A stretch of 64,000 nucleotides of DNA from Paulinella micropora (lineage: Eukaryota > Cercozoa > Imbricatea > Euglyphida > Paulinellidae), in contig WBZZ01003770.1 of the NCBI GenBank assembly GCA_019918135.1, positions 25,001-89,000 of the forward strand, read 5' to 3'. Position 1 is the stretch's first letter. Every line of letters begins with the position of its first letter. Shown here piece after piece: positions 52,585-61,158 of this stretch. The notes under the pieces are model-generated. The model was not told the origin of the DNA. It did no database searches and saw nothing but the letters and a program-made list of their open reading frames with translations. A program made the position numbers and the translations under genes.

Positions 52585-55119
52585 CTAAGGCAGACTGGCA
52601 CAGTAGGTCTGTCGGTCTTGCTGGTTCGTGGTCGTAAAGCTACCGGCGCCATACGCTTGCTGGCAAGCCACGTACGGCAACTGGGCGAACGTGAACCAGC
52701 CCGACTGCACGAAATCCTGGCAGACTTCCAGTACAAACGCCGGCACGTTCCAGGCGCTCAGGTCTTGGTTGAAGGCGCAGGCGCCGTCGAAGATGTGGCG
52801 GTTTCTGTGCCACATGTCGTCTCCGCGGTGGAGAGAGCGCACGTCCCAGCCGCTGAGATCCTGGTTGAAGGCCTTGGCGTTGGCGAACTGGTAGCTTATG
52901 TCGTGCACCGTCGATATATTCCAGGCGGCCAGGTGCCGGTTGAACTTGCGAGTATCCTGAAATATACCTACCATGCTGGTTCTCGGGGCAGCAATCTTCC
53001 AGCCGGCTAAGGGCTGGTCAAATTCTTGCACTTTGTAGAACATGAAGTCGAAAACCGTGACTTGACTTACGTTCCAGCTGCTAATGTCCTGGTTAAACTT
53101 TTGCGTCTTCGAAAACATACCGGAGAAACGCGTGGCACTTCTAGTGTTCCAGCTTGCCAGGGGCTGATTGAAATCCCTGGCACCTTCGAACATGGAAGCA
53201 AAGGACTGAACGTTACTAACGTCCAGCGCGCTGAGGTCCGCGTTGAAGACCCTCGTGTTCACGAAGACCGAATCCAGGCTTGTCACCCCGGTCGTATTCC
53301 AGAACAAGGGCTGGTTGAAAGCATAGGCAGAATCCAGTATGGCGAAGAGACTGCCGGACAGAGGTACGTCCCAGTGACCAATGTCCCCCACCAGAGCTTG
53401 GTAGTTAAACAGGAGGAATCTGAAGTCGTCCACGTGAGCAAAGGCGCGGGTGCCCTGGATCGGGGCCAAGTAGGTACACTGGGTCTGGTACTCCCGGTCG
53501 TCGGTTGTACCGGCATTGAAGAGCCAGTTGTACCGCGTATTGCTGGGGAAAGAGTCATACCAGAAAAACAGCCTCGATGTCATGCTCACTTGGCCCCAAC
53601 TGGACACCTCCAGGATACGCACACATCCATGGGTAAAGCCCTGCAGGCCGTCCAACACGCCACGGAGGCGCAGTTGGCGTGGCAAGTAAGGTGCCGAGCT
53701 GACGGGCGAGGCGCACGTGCTCGTGCCGGCTGCCTGCTGTCAGGACACGAAGCCCCCGCCCAGCCCGAAGTCGACCGAGAAGTTGTGGCTACCCGCCGTC
53801 TGGCCGTTGACGCCCGCCACGCCCGGGTCCAGGAACTGCAAGGCGGGACGATACGAGCCACCACAGCTTTGGGTAGTCTGGTAACGCAGGATCAGGTCGT
53901 GGTGAGCGGAACCACAAGCCGAGGCCAGGCCCGCGGTCCGCTGCAGCCTCGTGCCGCGCAGCGCGTTCGTGCAGTCGCTCTCGGAGAACGGCCCGGGCAG
54001 CGACTGCCACCACGACGGCAGGCCGTGGCTAAAATTGGCCGCGCCGGCGAACATGAGGCGGTAGTCCAGGAGCCCCGACACGTGCCAGCCGTTCAGGTCC
54101 CGGTCGAAGCCCACCGCGTGGCTGAAGGCGCCCGTGGCGTTGACCAGCGCACTCGTGGTCCAGCCCTCCACGCCTACAAAGCGGCCCCCGGTCTGCGCAA
54201 AAGCAAGAGACAGGTCGCGCACGGCGCTCACCTGCCATTGCGCAAGGCCCTGTGGCTCCACCAGGAAGGACTCTGCAAACACGTAGCCGAGGTCCTCTAC
54301 CTGGCTCGTGTCCAGCGCCGACACGTCCAGGGCCCCGGCCAGCGAGTCCAACCCGCTAAAGGACCGGTACAGTGACGTCAGGCCCGGTGCGGGCGGCAGG
54401 GGCGCCACGTACGTCAGCGACGCCAGGTTCTGCAAGTGGCGGCCCGCCGTCGGATGCAGCTCGATTTGCCCCCAGTGGCGAATGGCAGTCAGAGCAGCGC
54501 CCGGCTCTTCGCCTGGCTGTTGTTCGCCGCCACCGCAGACGCAGCAGACCTGCGGAGCGTCCAGCCCCAGCGTGCCCTGATTCACGGAACCCACGTACTA
54601 CCAATCACACATGCCGTTGCCACTCAACAGCGAGGGCCAGGAGCTGAACACCTCGTACTTGGCCTCGCCCGCGTACATAAGGCACGTATTCGCAAACCCA
54701 TCGTTCCACGCACCAAAGTAGTCCCGGCAGACCGTGGTCGTAGCAAACAGCATGCTCCAGCCCAGGACCGGGCCCGACAGCTCGAGGGAGTACGTGCCGG
54801 GGTTAGCGTACGTGTGGTTGCACGGCGCGCCGTCGTGCTGGCAGTACCCGGGCGCCGAGCCATCGCCCCAAGCCACCGTGTAGCCAGCGGGCAGCTGCTG
54901 GCCCGTCCGGCGCCTGGCCAAGCCGCGGCCGCTGGCCGGGATAGTGTACTGGGCCCCGCTGACCGTCACGTTGATTTCTAGCAGCGCCGTCGCCGGGCCA
55001 GGCGCCGGGCTAGGTGAGGCCGTGCTCGCACCGGATGGTTGATAGGGGCAGAAACCCCAGGCAAGGGTTGCCCCCCAGGCCAACAGAACCCACAGCTGTG
55101 CTGCGCTCCACCAGGGCAT
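52585..55119 (-). CDS. Secreted PKD-domain / BspA-repeat protein, copy 2 (interrupted)
   Basis: From ATG 55,119 (MPWWSAAQLW), which starts a clear signal peptide (LWVLLAWGATLAWGF). One PKD-like domain follows (VAWGDGSAPGYC, CNHTYANPGTYSL). Then come BspA-type units (LDTSQVEDLGYVFA, FDRDLNGWHVSGL), a poorly matched middle, and a long run of about seven typical repeats (FNQPLFWNTTGVTSLDSVF, FNQDLSGWDVRSL) to the C terminus ending YCASLP. Architecture and repeats match the gene at 23,105-25,308. No membrane anchor is seen. The region is spread over three open parts and is thus broken or misread at a couple of places. The lower GC of the last repeats sets it apart from its neighbours. Confidence 0.7.
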
Positions 55120-55370
55120 GCTACGGGTCCTCCTTTGCCAAGACCTAGTACTCGCCGCCGCTCGCTTTTGCCGGCCCTCCCGCAGCCTGGCCTGGACGAA
55201 GGGGGGAGGGAGGGAGGAAGCTGCCCCTCCCCTCCGCCTCCTGCTCTCCCGGGGGGGGTCTCTCGTTTCTTCCCCTCGGGGTTGGGAAGGGGGAGGGGCA
55301 CGGGCGGGGCAGGGGGGCGGACAGAGCCGAGCGGCCGGTCACCGCCTGCTTATTCCTCCCCGGCCGAACC
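55120..55370. other. Divergent spacer
   Basis: No gene. GC-rich, with no long G run. Confidence 0.55.
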
Positions 55371-55670
55371 ATGGACGACGCGCCGGGTGCCCCCCTGCCT
55401 GTCGGCCACGCGGGCTCCGCCGGCCCGGGTCCGGCCCCGCCGGGCACGGTGGAGTCGTCGTGCCTAGACCTCGTACAGGAATGCGACGAACTGCTGCGGG
55501 CGGCCGACCGGGCCCTGGCTCGCGAACGCGGGGCCCTGGGCGGCGGGGCGCCCGCCCCCCCGGGCGAGGCCCCGGCCCGTCGCTGGGGCGGGGGGCCGCC
55601 GCTGCCCGGACTCGAACGCACGTGCGCCGGCGCCAGCCACCACCGAGGGAGGACGGCGGGGGCGGGGTAG
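55371..55670 (+). CDS. Small Pro/Gly-rich protein, unknown
   Basis: A 99-residue ORF from ATG 55,371 (MDDAPGAPLP) to TAG 55,670. Only the middle (SCLDLVQECDELLRAADRAL) looks like a folded helix; the rest is Pro, Gly and Ala. AATAAA at 55,917-55,922 supports a transcript. It may be spurious. Confidence 0.4.
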   Translation: MDDAPGAPLPVGHAGSAGPGPAPPGTVESSCLDLVQECDELLRAADRALARERGALGGGAPAPPGEAPARRWGGGPPLPGLERTCAGASHHRGRTAGAG

Positions 55671-56008
55671 CGAGGCCACGGGGGCTGGCTGTCCCTCTCC
55701 CCCGGCCTAGCCGCCGCGGCCCCCGCACCAGGCCCAGGGCACGGGGCAGTGGGTCGGGGGCCTGGGGGGCGGGGGGGGGGGGGGGGACAACACGCCCCCC
55801 CGCACTCTTCTCTCCCGCCCCTCTCCGCGAATGCCGCCCCTGGTGGCGCCGGAGCGCGCGTGTTGGCAAGAAGGGGAGAGACACAGGTAGGGGCTGCCGG
55901 GGGGAGGGAGAGAGAGAATAAAAACGCCATACCCTCCTCTTCGCCAACTGGCCACAGCACACCTTAACAGCACGCCCGCGCGCGCCCACCCTTGGCTAGT
56001 GAGGCACC
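55671..56008. other. Spacer
   Basis: No gene. G run at about 55,780-55,793 and AATAAA at 55,917-55,922. The GC content falls towards the right. Confidence 0.6.
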
Positions 56009-56920
56009 ATGCAGCAGAGAAATATAGAATTAGCGGAGTACGTCAGGGCCCTAGACGAGCAAGATTTCCAAAAACTCATCGCCTCGTTCGAAGCTTCTTG
56101 CTGGCGCTGCCATACTTATTCTAGCTTTCTGAAGGCAGGGACAAACAAACAGACACGGGTAGTAGCTTACCTAAACTCGTATGGACGCTTGTCGCACCTG
56201 CAGGCCTTCCTAGAGGGATACGTACACGCGCAAGCCGTGCAGGCCGCGCAGGCCGTGCAGGCCGTGCCAGCGGCGCCAGCGGTGCAGACGGCGCCAGCGG
56301 CACAGGTGGCGCCAGCGGCACAAACGGCACAAGCGGCGCAGCGGCCGGTGCCATATGGCGCGGACGTGAGGGTGCACCGACCCGCGTTACCTCCTCAAGC
56401 CGACGTACCCACGGCGGGGGAATCATCGACTACTTCTTTCCACGTAGCGCGTACCAAATATACGCCAGCTGTTTGGCTACACTCTGCTCCCAGTAACGTG
56501 TCACCAGTAGCAACGACTACGGCTTCATCTGGCGATGATGCTTCTCCAGGGCGTCTGGTGGTACACCATCCTAGGAGTGCTAAGTTATCAGGGAATTCAG
56601 GCCGTAGTAGCGTTGACCGCGCCCCCTCACATCCGTCTGCGCTCCCCTCGGATACTTCGTCAAAGCGGCAGAGGAAGCAAGACGAGGGTCCCGAAGTCTT
56701 CCTGCAGAAACCAGTGAATTTCTGGCCGACTTTTAGTAGTGGTGGTGGTACGCAGGAGCGGGGACACGACTCCCTTCTCAAGCATTTGAGTGTGAGTGTG
56801 CTGCCTGCCTCCTGGCAGGCGGGCGGCAGGGATAAGACTCCCCGTGTAAGTGGTACACCAGCGGAAGGCAGGGGTAAGACTCCCGGGGTAAGTGGTCAGC
56901 CGGCGGATGGCAGAGATTAG
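56009..56920 (+). CDS. Effector-associated-domain (death-fold-like) protein
   Basis: ATG 56,009 (MQQRNIELAE) to TAG 56,920, 303 residues. The first 75 residues (LAEYVRALDEQDFQKLI, KQTRVVAYLNSYGRLSHL, then QAFLEGY) fit the pattern of effector-associated domains, small helical death-fold-like modules that end in '...L..YL...GRL..L..AL'. A low-complexity stretch of QAVQA/PAAPA repeats follows, then a disordered Ser/Pro region with a basic KRQRKQ signal. The end has tandem repeats of about 16 residues (GGRDKTPRVSG, EGRGKTPGVSG). The repeats continue as DNA just past the stop. EADs are known as adaptors in bacterial and some eukaryotic immune or conflict proteins. Here one could bridge or block death signalling; that is inferred. 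ATTAAA at 56,955-56,960. Confidence 0.5.
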   Translation: MQQRNIELAEYVRALDEQDFQKLIASFEASCWRCHTYSSFLKAGTNKQTRVVAYLNSYGRLSHLQAFLEGYVHAQAVQAAQAVQAVPAAPAVQTAPAAQVAPAAQTAQAAQRPVPYGADVRVHRPALPPQADVPTAGESSTTSFHVARTKYTPAVWLHSAPSNVSPVATTTASSGDDASPGRLVVHHPRSAKLSGNSGRSSVDRAPSHPSALPSDTSSKRQRKQDEGPEVFLQKPVNFWPTFSSGGGTQERGHDSLLKHLSVSVLPASWQAGGRDKTPRVSGTPAEGRGKTPGVSGQPADGRD

Positions 56921-57115
56921 ACTTCTTTTCGTAACTAAGTGGTCGGTCGGCGAAATTAAACTAGCTAAGCCAAGGAGCCTCTCTGTCTGTGCGTCGCCCC
57001 GCGCGCCGGAACAGGGGGGCGGCGCCCCTCCCCGCCTAGGATGCGGAATCTCTTCCTCGGGCGCTCTGCGCCGGTGGCAGCGCGTGGCCGGCCCCGCCCG
57101 CCCCCGGCCCGCACC
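56921..57115. other. Right junction of the GC-rich island
   Basis: After the ATTAAA at 56,955-56,960 there is a last GC-rich block (about 56,990-57,115). Composition then drops to that of the flank. No inverted copy of the left end was recognised, and no target-site duplication was seen by eye. Confidence 0.55.
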
Positions 57116-57399
57116 TCCAGGTGGGCGTTGAGCTCCCGCCAAAATAGACGGGTGTAGCTCATGTCCCTTGCCTCCGCTGCAGGGAGGTCCTGGGGTTCGG
57201 CTGTCGACATGAGGGCTTGTTGCAGTTCCATCTCAGCATACCTGCGTGCCATCCGGCGTTGTGCATCGCCAAGCTTGTCCGGGTCCACCAAGGGTGTTAG
57301 TCCCATCTGGCTAACTACCGCCGGAGCAACGCTTGGGCCATCCCGTGGGCCCGGGAGCACTACAGGATTCTGTGCTGTGAATGGTGATGCAGTATACAT
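57110..57399 (-). other. Unrecognised ORF at the right junction, possibly retroelement gag side
   Basis: The minus-strand open frame begins at 57,399 (MYTASPFTAQ) and has a helical charged part (DKLGDAQRRMARRYAEMELQQ) before it runs into the GC-rich island. No domain is certain. Its strand is the same as that of the gypsy pol side at 8,224-13,455, and it lies on the side where gag would be expected if one element had been split by the island. Treated as a fossil. Confidence 0.35.
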
Positions 57400-57520
57400 G
57401 TTGTCTGTGTGTGGGGGAAGGCGTGGTCAATATGCGGTATATTCGGGTGATTAATATCGGAACCGGCCACCGTTCCCGGGGCTAGTCGAACATCACGACC
57501 GAGCAAAGACCGTTGAGGTG

Positions 57521-58690
57521 CTATTTGTTGTTTTGCCCTGGCTTAATGTTAATCACCTTGTTCTCAGAAGGGGCTGTTTTCTGTAGTGAGGCGACTGGGA
57601 TGGAACCTGCCTTGCTTACGCAGGTGCCCGCTGTGCGGACACGGCAACTTAGCCCATCCATTTTACCATCATCCTCACTAGCCGCCTGTGCGACATCGTC
57701 TTCGGGTGGAGATGGGTGAGGATCCGCCTGTACATTGTTGCGGATGGTCGTCACCTCAGGTGAAGGTGTACGGCCCCGACTACTGTTGTGCCCCTCTGTT
57801 ATCTCTTCGCTCACCCCTGCCGTAGCAGTACTATTGACTGTGATCGAGGGGTCTGCGACCCCCGTAATACTATCTACTTGTGGTGTAGAAGGGAGCACAG
57901 CAACCCTAGCCGTCGGTGACTCGATACTGACTTGTGTCACCTGACCTGGCGTTGGTGTAGCCTTCATTCTTATTGTCTCATCTACTACTGGTGCGGGTGG
58001 GGGCACAGCAACCCTAGCCCTCGGTGATTCGATATCGGCTTGTGTCACCTGACCTGGCGTTGGTGTGGCCTCCGTTACCATCACCCTATTAACAAGTGTT
58101 TCTGTTACTACAGCGCCTGTCCCGACAACTAGTCCATCACCCTCTGCGGTGGCTATCGTTTCCAACGGGTGTGCAAAACGCACCCGCTTACGTGCCCCGG
58201 GGTGTGTCCCTTCCGTTGATTGTCTAGGACTTGAGTTTGCGCTTCTTGTAGGACTTGTGTCCTGCTGGCTGGCCTTGGCCTGCACAACACATGTGACGTG
58301 TTGCTTGCGTTTGCGTTTGCGTGCTGTGGGCTTACCCATCTGGCTCAGGAGTGACTCCTGCCCGGGCATGTATGCCGCGAACTTGTCGGCCGCCGGGAAT
58401 TGGCTCTTGAGCATTTCGGCTTCCGCATCGAAGGCGGCGCACCAACTCGCCACGTGCCCGTTTGGCATCAGAGAGTCCCGTCCGTGTTCATCAACGTCCG
58501 GGAATGGCAAGTTCATGTGTGCCTGCTGTTTCGGGCAGGGCACCCAATCGCCATCTTTCGGCCTTTTGACCTCGACTCTCCCGCCTTGTATCGGCGTATG
58601 TACCGTCTCATCGCTATTGGGTTCTGCGGAGTGCCCGGGAATGTGTGCCATCGCTGACACGACTTTCCCATGAGGCATGGCCATACCCAA
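57521..58690 (-). CDS. Unrecognised Thr/Pro-rich ORF, possibly of a retroelement
   Basis: A 389-codon open frame from 58,690 (MGMAMPHGKV) to 57,521. It has a globular-looking first 120 residues, a basic RKRKRKQ patch near residue 140, and a disordered C-terminal half with two tandem copies of a unit of about 40 residues (TPTPGQVTQ, then IESP.ARVAV). No CCHC knuckle or known gag core is evident. It could be the gag-side ORF of the split element proposed here, or an unrelated gene. Base composition is that of the flank, not of the island. Confidence 0.4.
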   Translation of the reverse strand: MGMAMPHGKVVSAMAHIPGHSAEPNSDETVHTPIQGGRVEVKRPKDGDWVPCPKQQAHMNLPFPDVDEHGRDSLMPNGHVASWCAAFDAEAEMLKSQFPAADKFAAYMPGQESLLSQMGKPTARKRKRKQHVTCVVQAKASQQDTSPTRSANSSPRQSTEGTHPGARKRVRFAHPLETIATAEGDGLVVGTGAVVTETLVNRVMVTEATPTPGQVTQADIESPRARVAVPPPAPVVDETIRMKATPTPGQVTQVSIESPTARVAVLPSTPQVDSITGVADPSITVNSTATAGVSEEITEGHNSSRGRTPSPEVTTIRNNVQADPHPSPPEDDVAQAASEDDGKMDGLSCRVRTAGTCVSKAGSIPVASLQKTAPSENKVINIKPGQNNK

Positions 58691-58825
58691 AATCGACGTT
58701 CTGGTAAGCAGTTAAAAGCCAGTGCGTGATGAAAATAATCACACAAAGTATTAGACTTGACCGTTGGCGAGTTGCCAAGGTCGTCTAACCTCTGTATCCC
58801 GTACGGACAATGAGCCGGACCAGGA
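58691..58825. other. Short spacer with a primer-site-like sequence
   Basis: On the minus strand TGGTCCGGCTCATTGTCCG (58,804-58,822) begins with TGG and could be a tRNA primer-binding site for a minus-strand LTR element. No LTR pair was found, so this is weak. Confidence 0.2.
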
Positions 58826-59368
58826 TCAATTACTAATGAGCTGAGAGGTTGATTGGTTTGCCGTGGGATTGTACGTGTTTTCTTTTTCTTTGCCGCCGGC
58901 TGACGTGAGGGCGGGGGCCCCTTGTGTCTGGCTAACCGGCGGTGGTGTAGGAGGTAACATGGGGGGTGGTAAGGGCGGTGGTGAGTACATGGGCATGGTA
59001 AACTGTGGTGCTTGGTAAGTATGAGGTGGTGATGTCAAGCCCACCGGTGGTGGAGAATGAAACCCCGAAGTAGATTGTTGGGCATATGGGTTAGGGGTAC
59101 CCCCCGCTGGAGAAGATGTAGATGCGTATGGGTTTGGAGAATGTCGCGGCCCCTGTCCCCAATACGGGTTCGAGGAGCTCGATGAGCTCGACGACGATGA
59201 CCAGTATGGGTTAGGTGAACTCGAGGGGATCTCGGATAGGAGCTGGACCCGTAAGACTTTGGGTAGGTTCCCGATAGCAAGGGGATAGATTTTAGAAATT
59301 AGGTGGCTAGATTGCCAATGTAGGCGCAGATAGGTAAATATGCGACCTTTTCTTATACCCCTATACAC
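58826..59368 (-). CDS. Pro/Ser-rich ORF with NPYA/NPYW repeats
   Basis: A 180-codon open frame on the minus strand. After about 45 ordinary residues it becomes SSSPNPYW, HSPNPYAS, TPNPYAQQ and then PPPLPPP-type polyproline. It has no known domain. Low complexity makes the coding claim weak, although the spaced NPY(A/W) units are not explained by a simple DNA repeat. Confidence 0.35.
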   Translation of the reverse strand: MYRGIRKGRIFTYLRLHWQSSHLISKIYPLAIGNLPKVLRVQLLSEIPSSSPNPYWSSSSSSSSSSNPYWGQGPRHSPNPYASTSSPAGGTPNPYAQQSTSGFHSPPPVGLTSPPHTYQAPQFTMPMYSPPPLPPPMLPPTPPPVSQTQGAPALTSAGGKEKENTYNPTANQSTSQLISN

Positions 59369-61158
59369 AGTGATGTATAGAAGAGCTATATCTCTTTAAG
59401 ATGTAGTTATATCCGTTTTTATTTATATACTTTTGAGCCGGTTGAAAACGATAATATTACGATTCATAACCAGCATTACTTTTTTAAGCCGTATAATATT
59501 ATCGTTAGGGGTGACACTGGGAAATGCCTCTCTTTTTCCTTTTTGTTGCTTGGCTCTGACAGTCTCCTACATTTTTCCGCCATACTGGTTTCCTCGCTTT
59601 GTAGAGGAGGAAGATTAGGTTATTTTCAGAGTGCTGTGGAATAGGAAGGATAAATACCACGGCTTACATTAAATAATATCTTTTGATTATAACCGACAAA
59701 AGTGGAGTCCCAGCCTAGATTTTTATATCCTCCAAATTTCATTTCAGCAATTTGAAAAATAGCCACTCCCCTAAGCAAAGAAAGAAGGAAAGCTAGTGGA
59801 GGAGTGTAAGAAAGGAGTTGGGGAGGTGTTAGCAGCTGGCAGTGCACAAAAACAACAGTGAAATCTTGCACAGAGGCCCACAAAGCGGCACGGCAAGACA
59901 CTCGTTGTGTGTACGATTTTGACACCTCAAGCAGTGTATCATTTGAGTGTGTAAAGTGCATAGAAAGTGTACTCAGTGGGACAGAAACATTAGGGGGCTC
60001 ACTAGCGCGATTGTCGACACATTGTCGAGCCCGAGGAGTGCTTAACAAACACACACAAGGAGAGGGAAAACACCCTCCTATCAGTTTTGTCAACACTCCT
60101 ACACGTATACCCACACATACTCCTTACGAGGAGAATAACCAACAATTACACGCTCTAACTCTTGTTTGTACTGCCACAAACACGTAACACACACAAACGT
60201 TGTTGACACGTCAACACGTGCAAAGAGGCAGAAGAAAAACAAACAAACGACACACATACAGAATTCTATTCCTTTGGCATAAAACCTGTTTGTACAAACA
60301 ACACCTATCCCATACCAGAGAAGGTAGCCATCTCTTTAAGGGGTGGTAGGCCAGTCTATTAAGACATAGGCCGGGGGAATTGAGTGTAAATTGAAGACAT
60401 GGAGGCTAAAAAGGAGTGTGGTTTGGGAACGATTTTTATTTTTGTTCACAAACAACGAAACACACACCCCACATCACACTCAAACACTCCGAACGTGTTG
60501 TGTGGTGGCATATAGGTCAGCAAGGACAAGAACTCGGATACCGAGTGGCTTCCAAGACAATCGACAACAAGTGTGTGAAGAGTCTACAGCACTCGGTACG
60601 TACACACACAAAAACATACACGACAACACTCACAAACCTACCCACCACAATCAGGCAAGACAAACGAAGGGTGCTCTTTGAGTTTGGAAAAGACTCCTTT
60701 TTGAAAAAGGACAAGAATAAGGTGATCCATTGGGCAGAGCCCAGAAGGAATCATCGAAAAACCTTTTTGTACTTTTTCTGTTGTGTCATCCAAGGGGGGT
60801 TGCAGAGTTACAGGAAATTTGTTGTGTACTGCCAGGGTGCACACATACGCATCGTCTGGCTTGGCAGAAGGAGCAGCAAGGCTTCCCCCGACAGAGGGGG
60901 AGGGTGAGTCCACCAAACCCTTGACTGTTTTCGGTTGATTGTTGTGTTGTGTGTGAGTTGGTGGTTGTGTTGTATAACATCGTGCTTGACGCAAGCATTG
61001 ACGACACAGTGAACAGAACACACGACAATAAAAACAAACACAACAGCACACACACACACGAAAACACACGACTCTGCTCGTCGTAACCCTTCCGGGGTAC
61101 ACTGAAAATTGCGTGGATAGGCTGGACGACGAGACCATCCATCGCAATAAAACTAGAC
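59369..61158. other. Unassigned AT-rich flank with CACA-rich tracts
   Basis: No gene is recognised on either strand. Short open frames here are rich in Thr/His from ACACAC-type sequence (60,050-60,240, 60,460-60,640 and 61,020-61,070). It could be untranslated or LTR-like sequence of the element that starts at 61,159. Confidence 0.45.

Noticed and set aside
53026-54375. 449-codon plus-strand ORF opposite the second PKD/BspA gene
   Set aside because: Shadow frame. The BspA repeats and PKD motif are on the minus strand.
13440-57115. Terminal inverted repeats or a target-site duplication at the island ends
   Set aside because: Both edges were compared by eye. Only general GC-rich similarity was found, so no claim is made.
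8224-59400. A pair of LTRs for the gypsy element
   Set aside because: TG...CA-like ends were looked for near 7,580-8,211 and 58,826-59,400, but no matching copies were found by eye.
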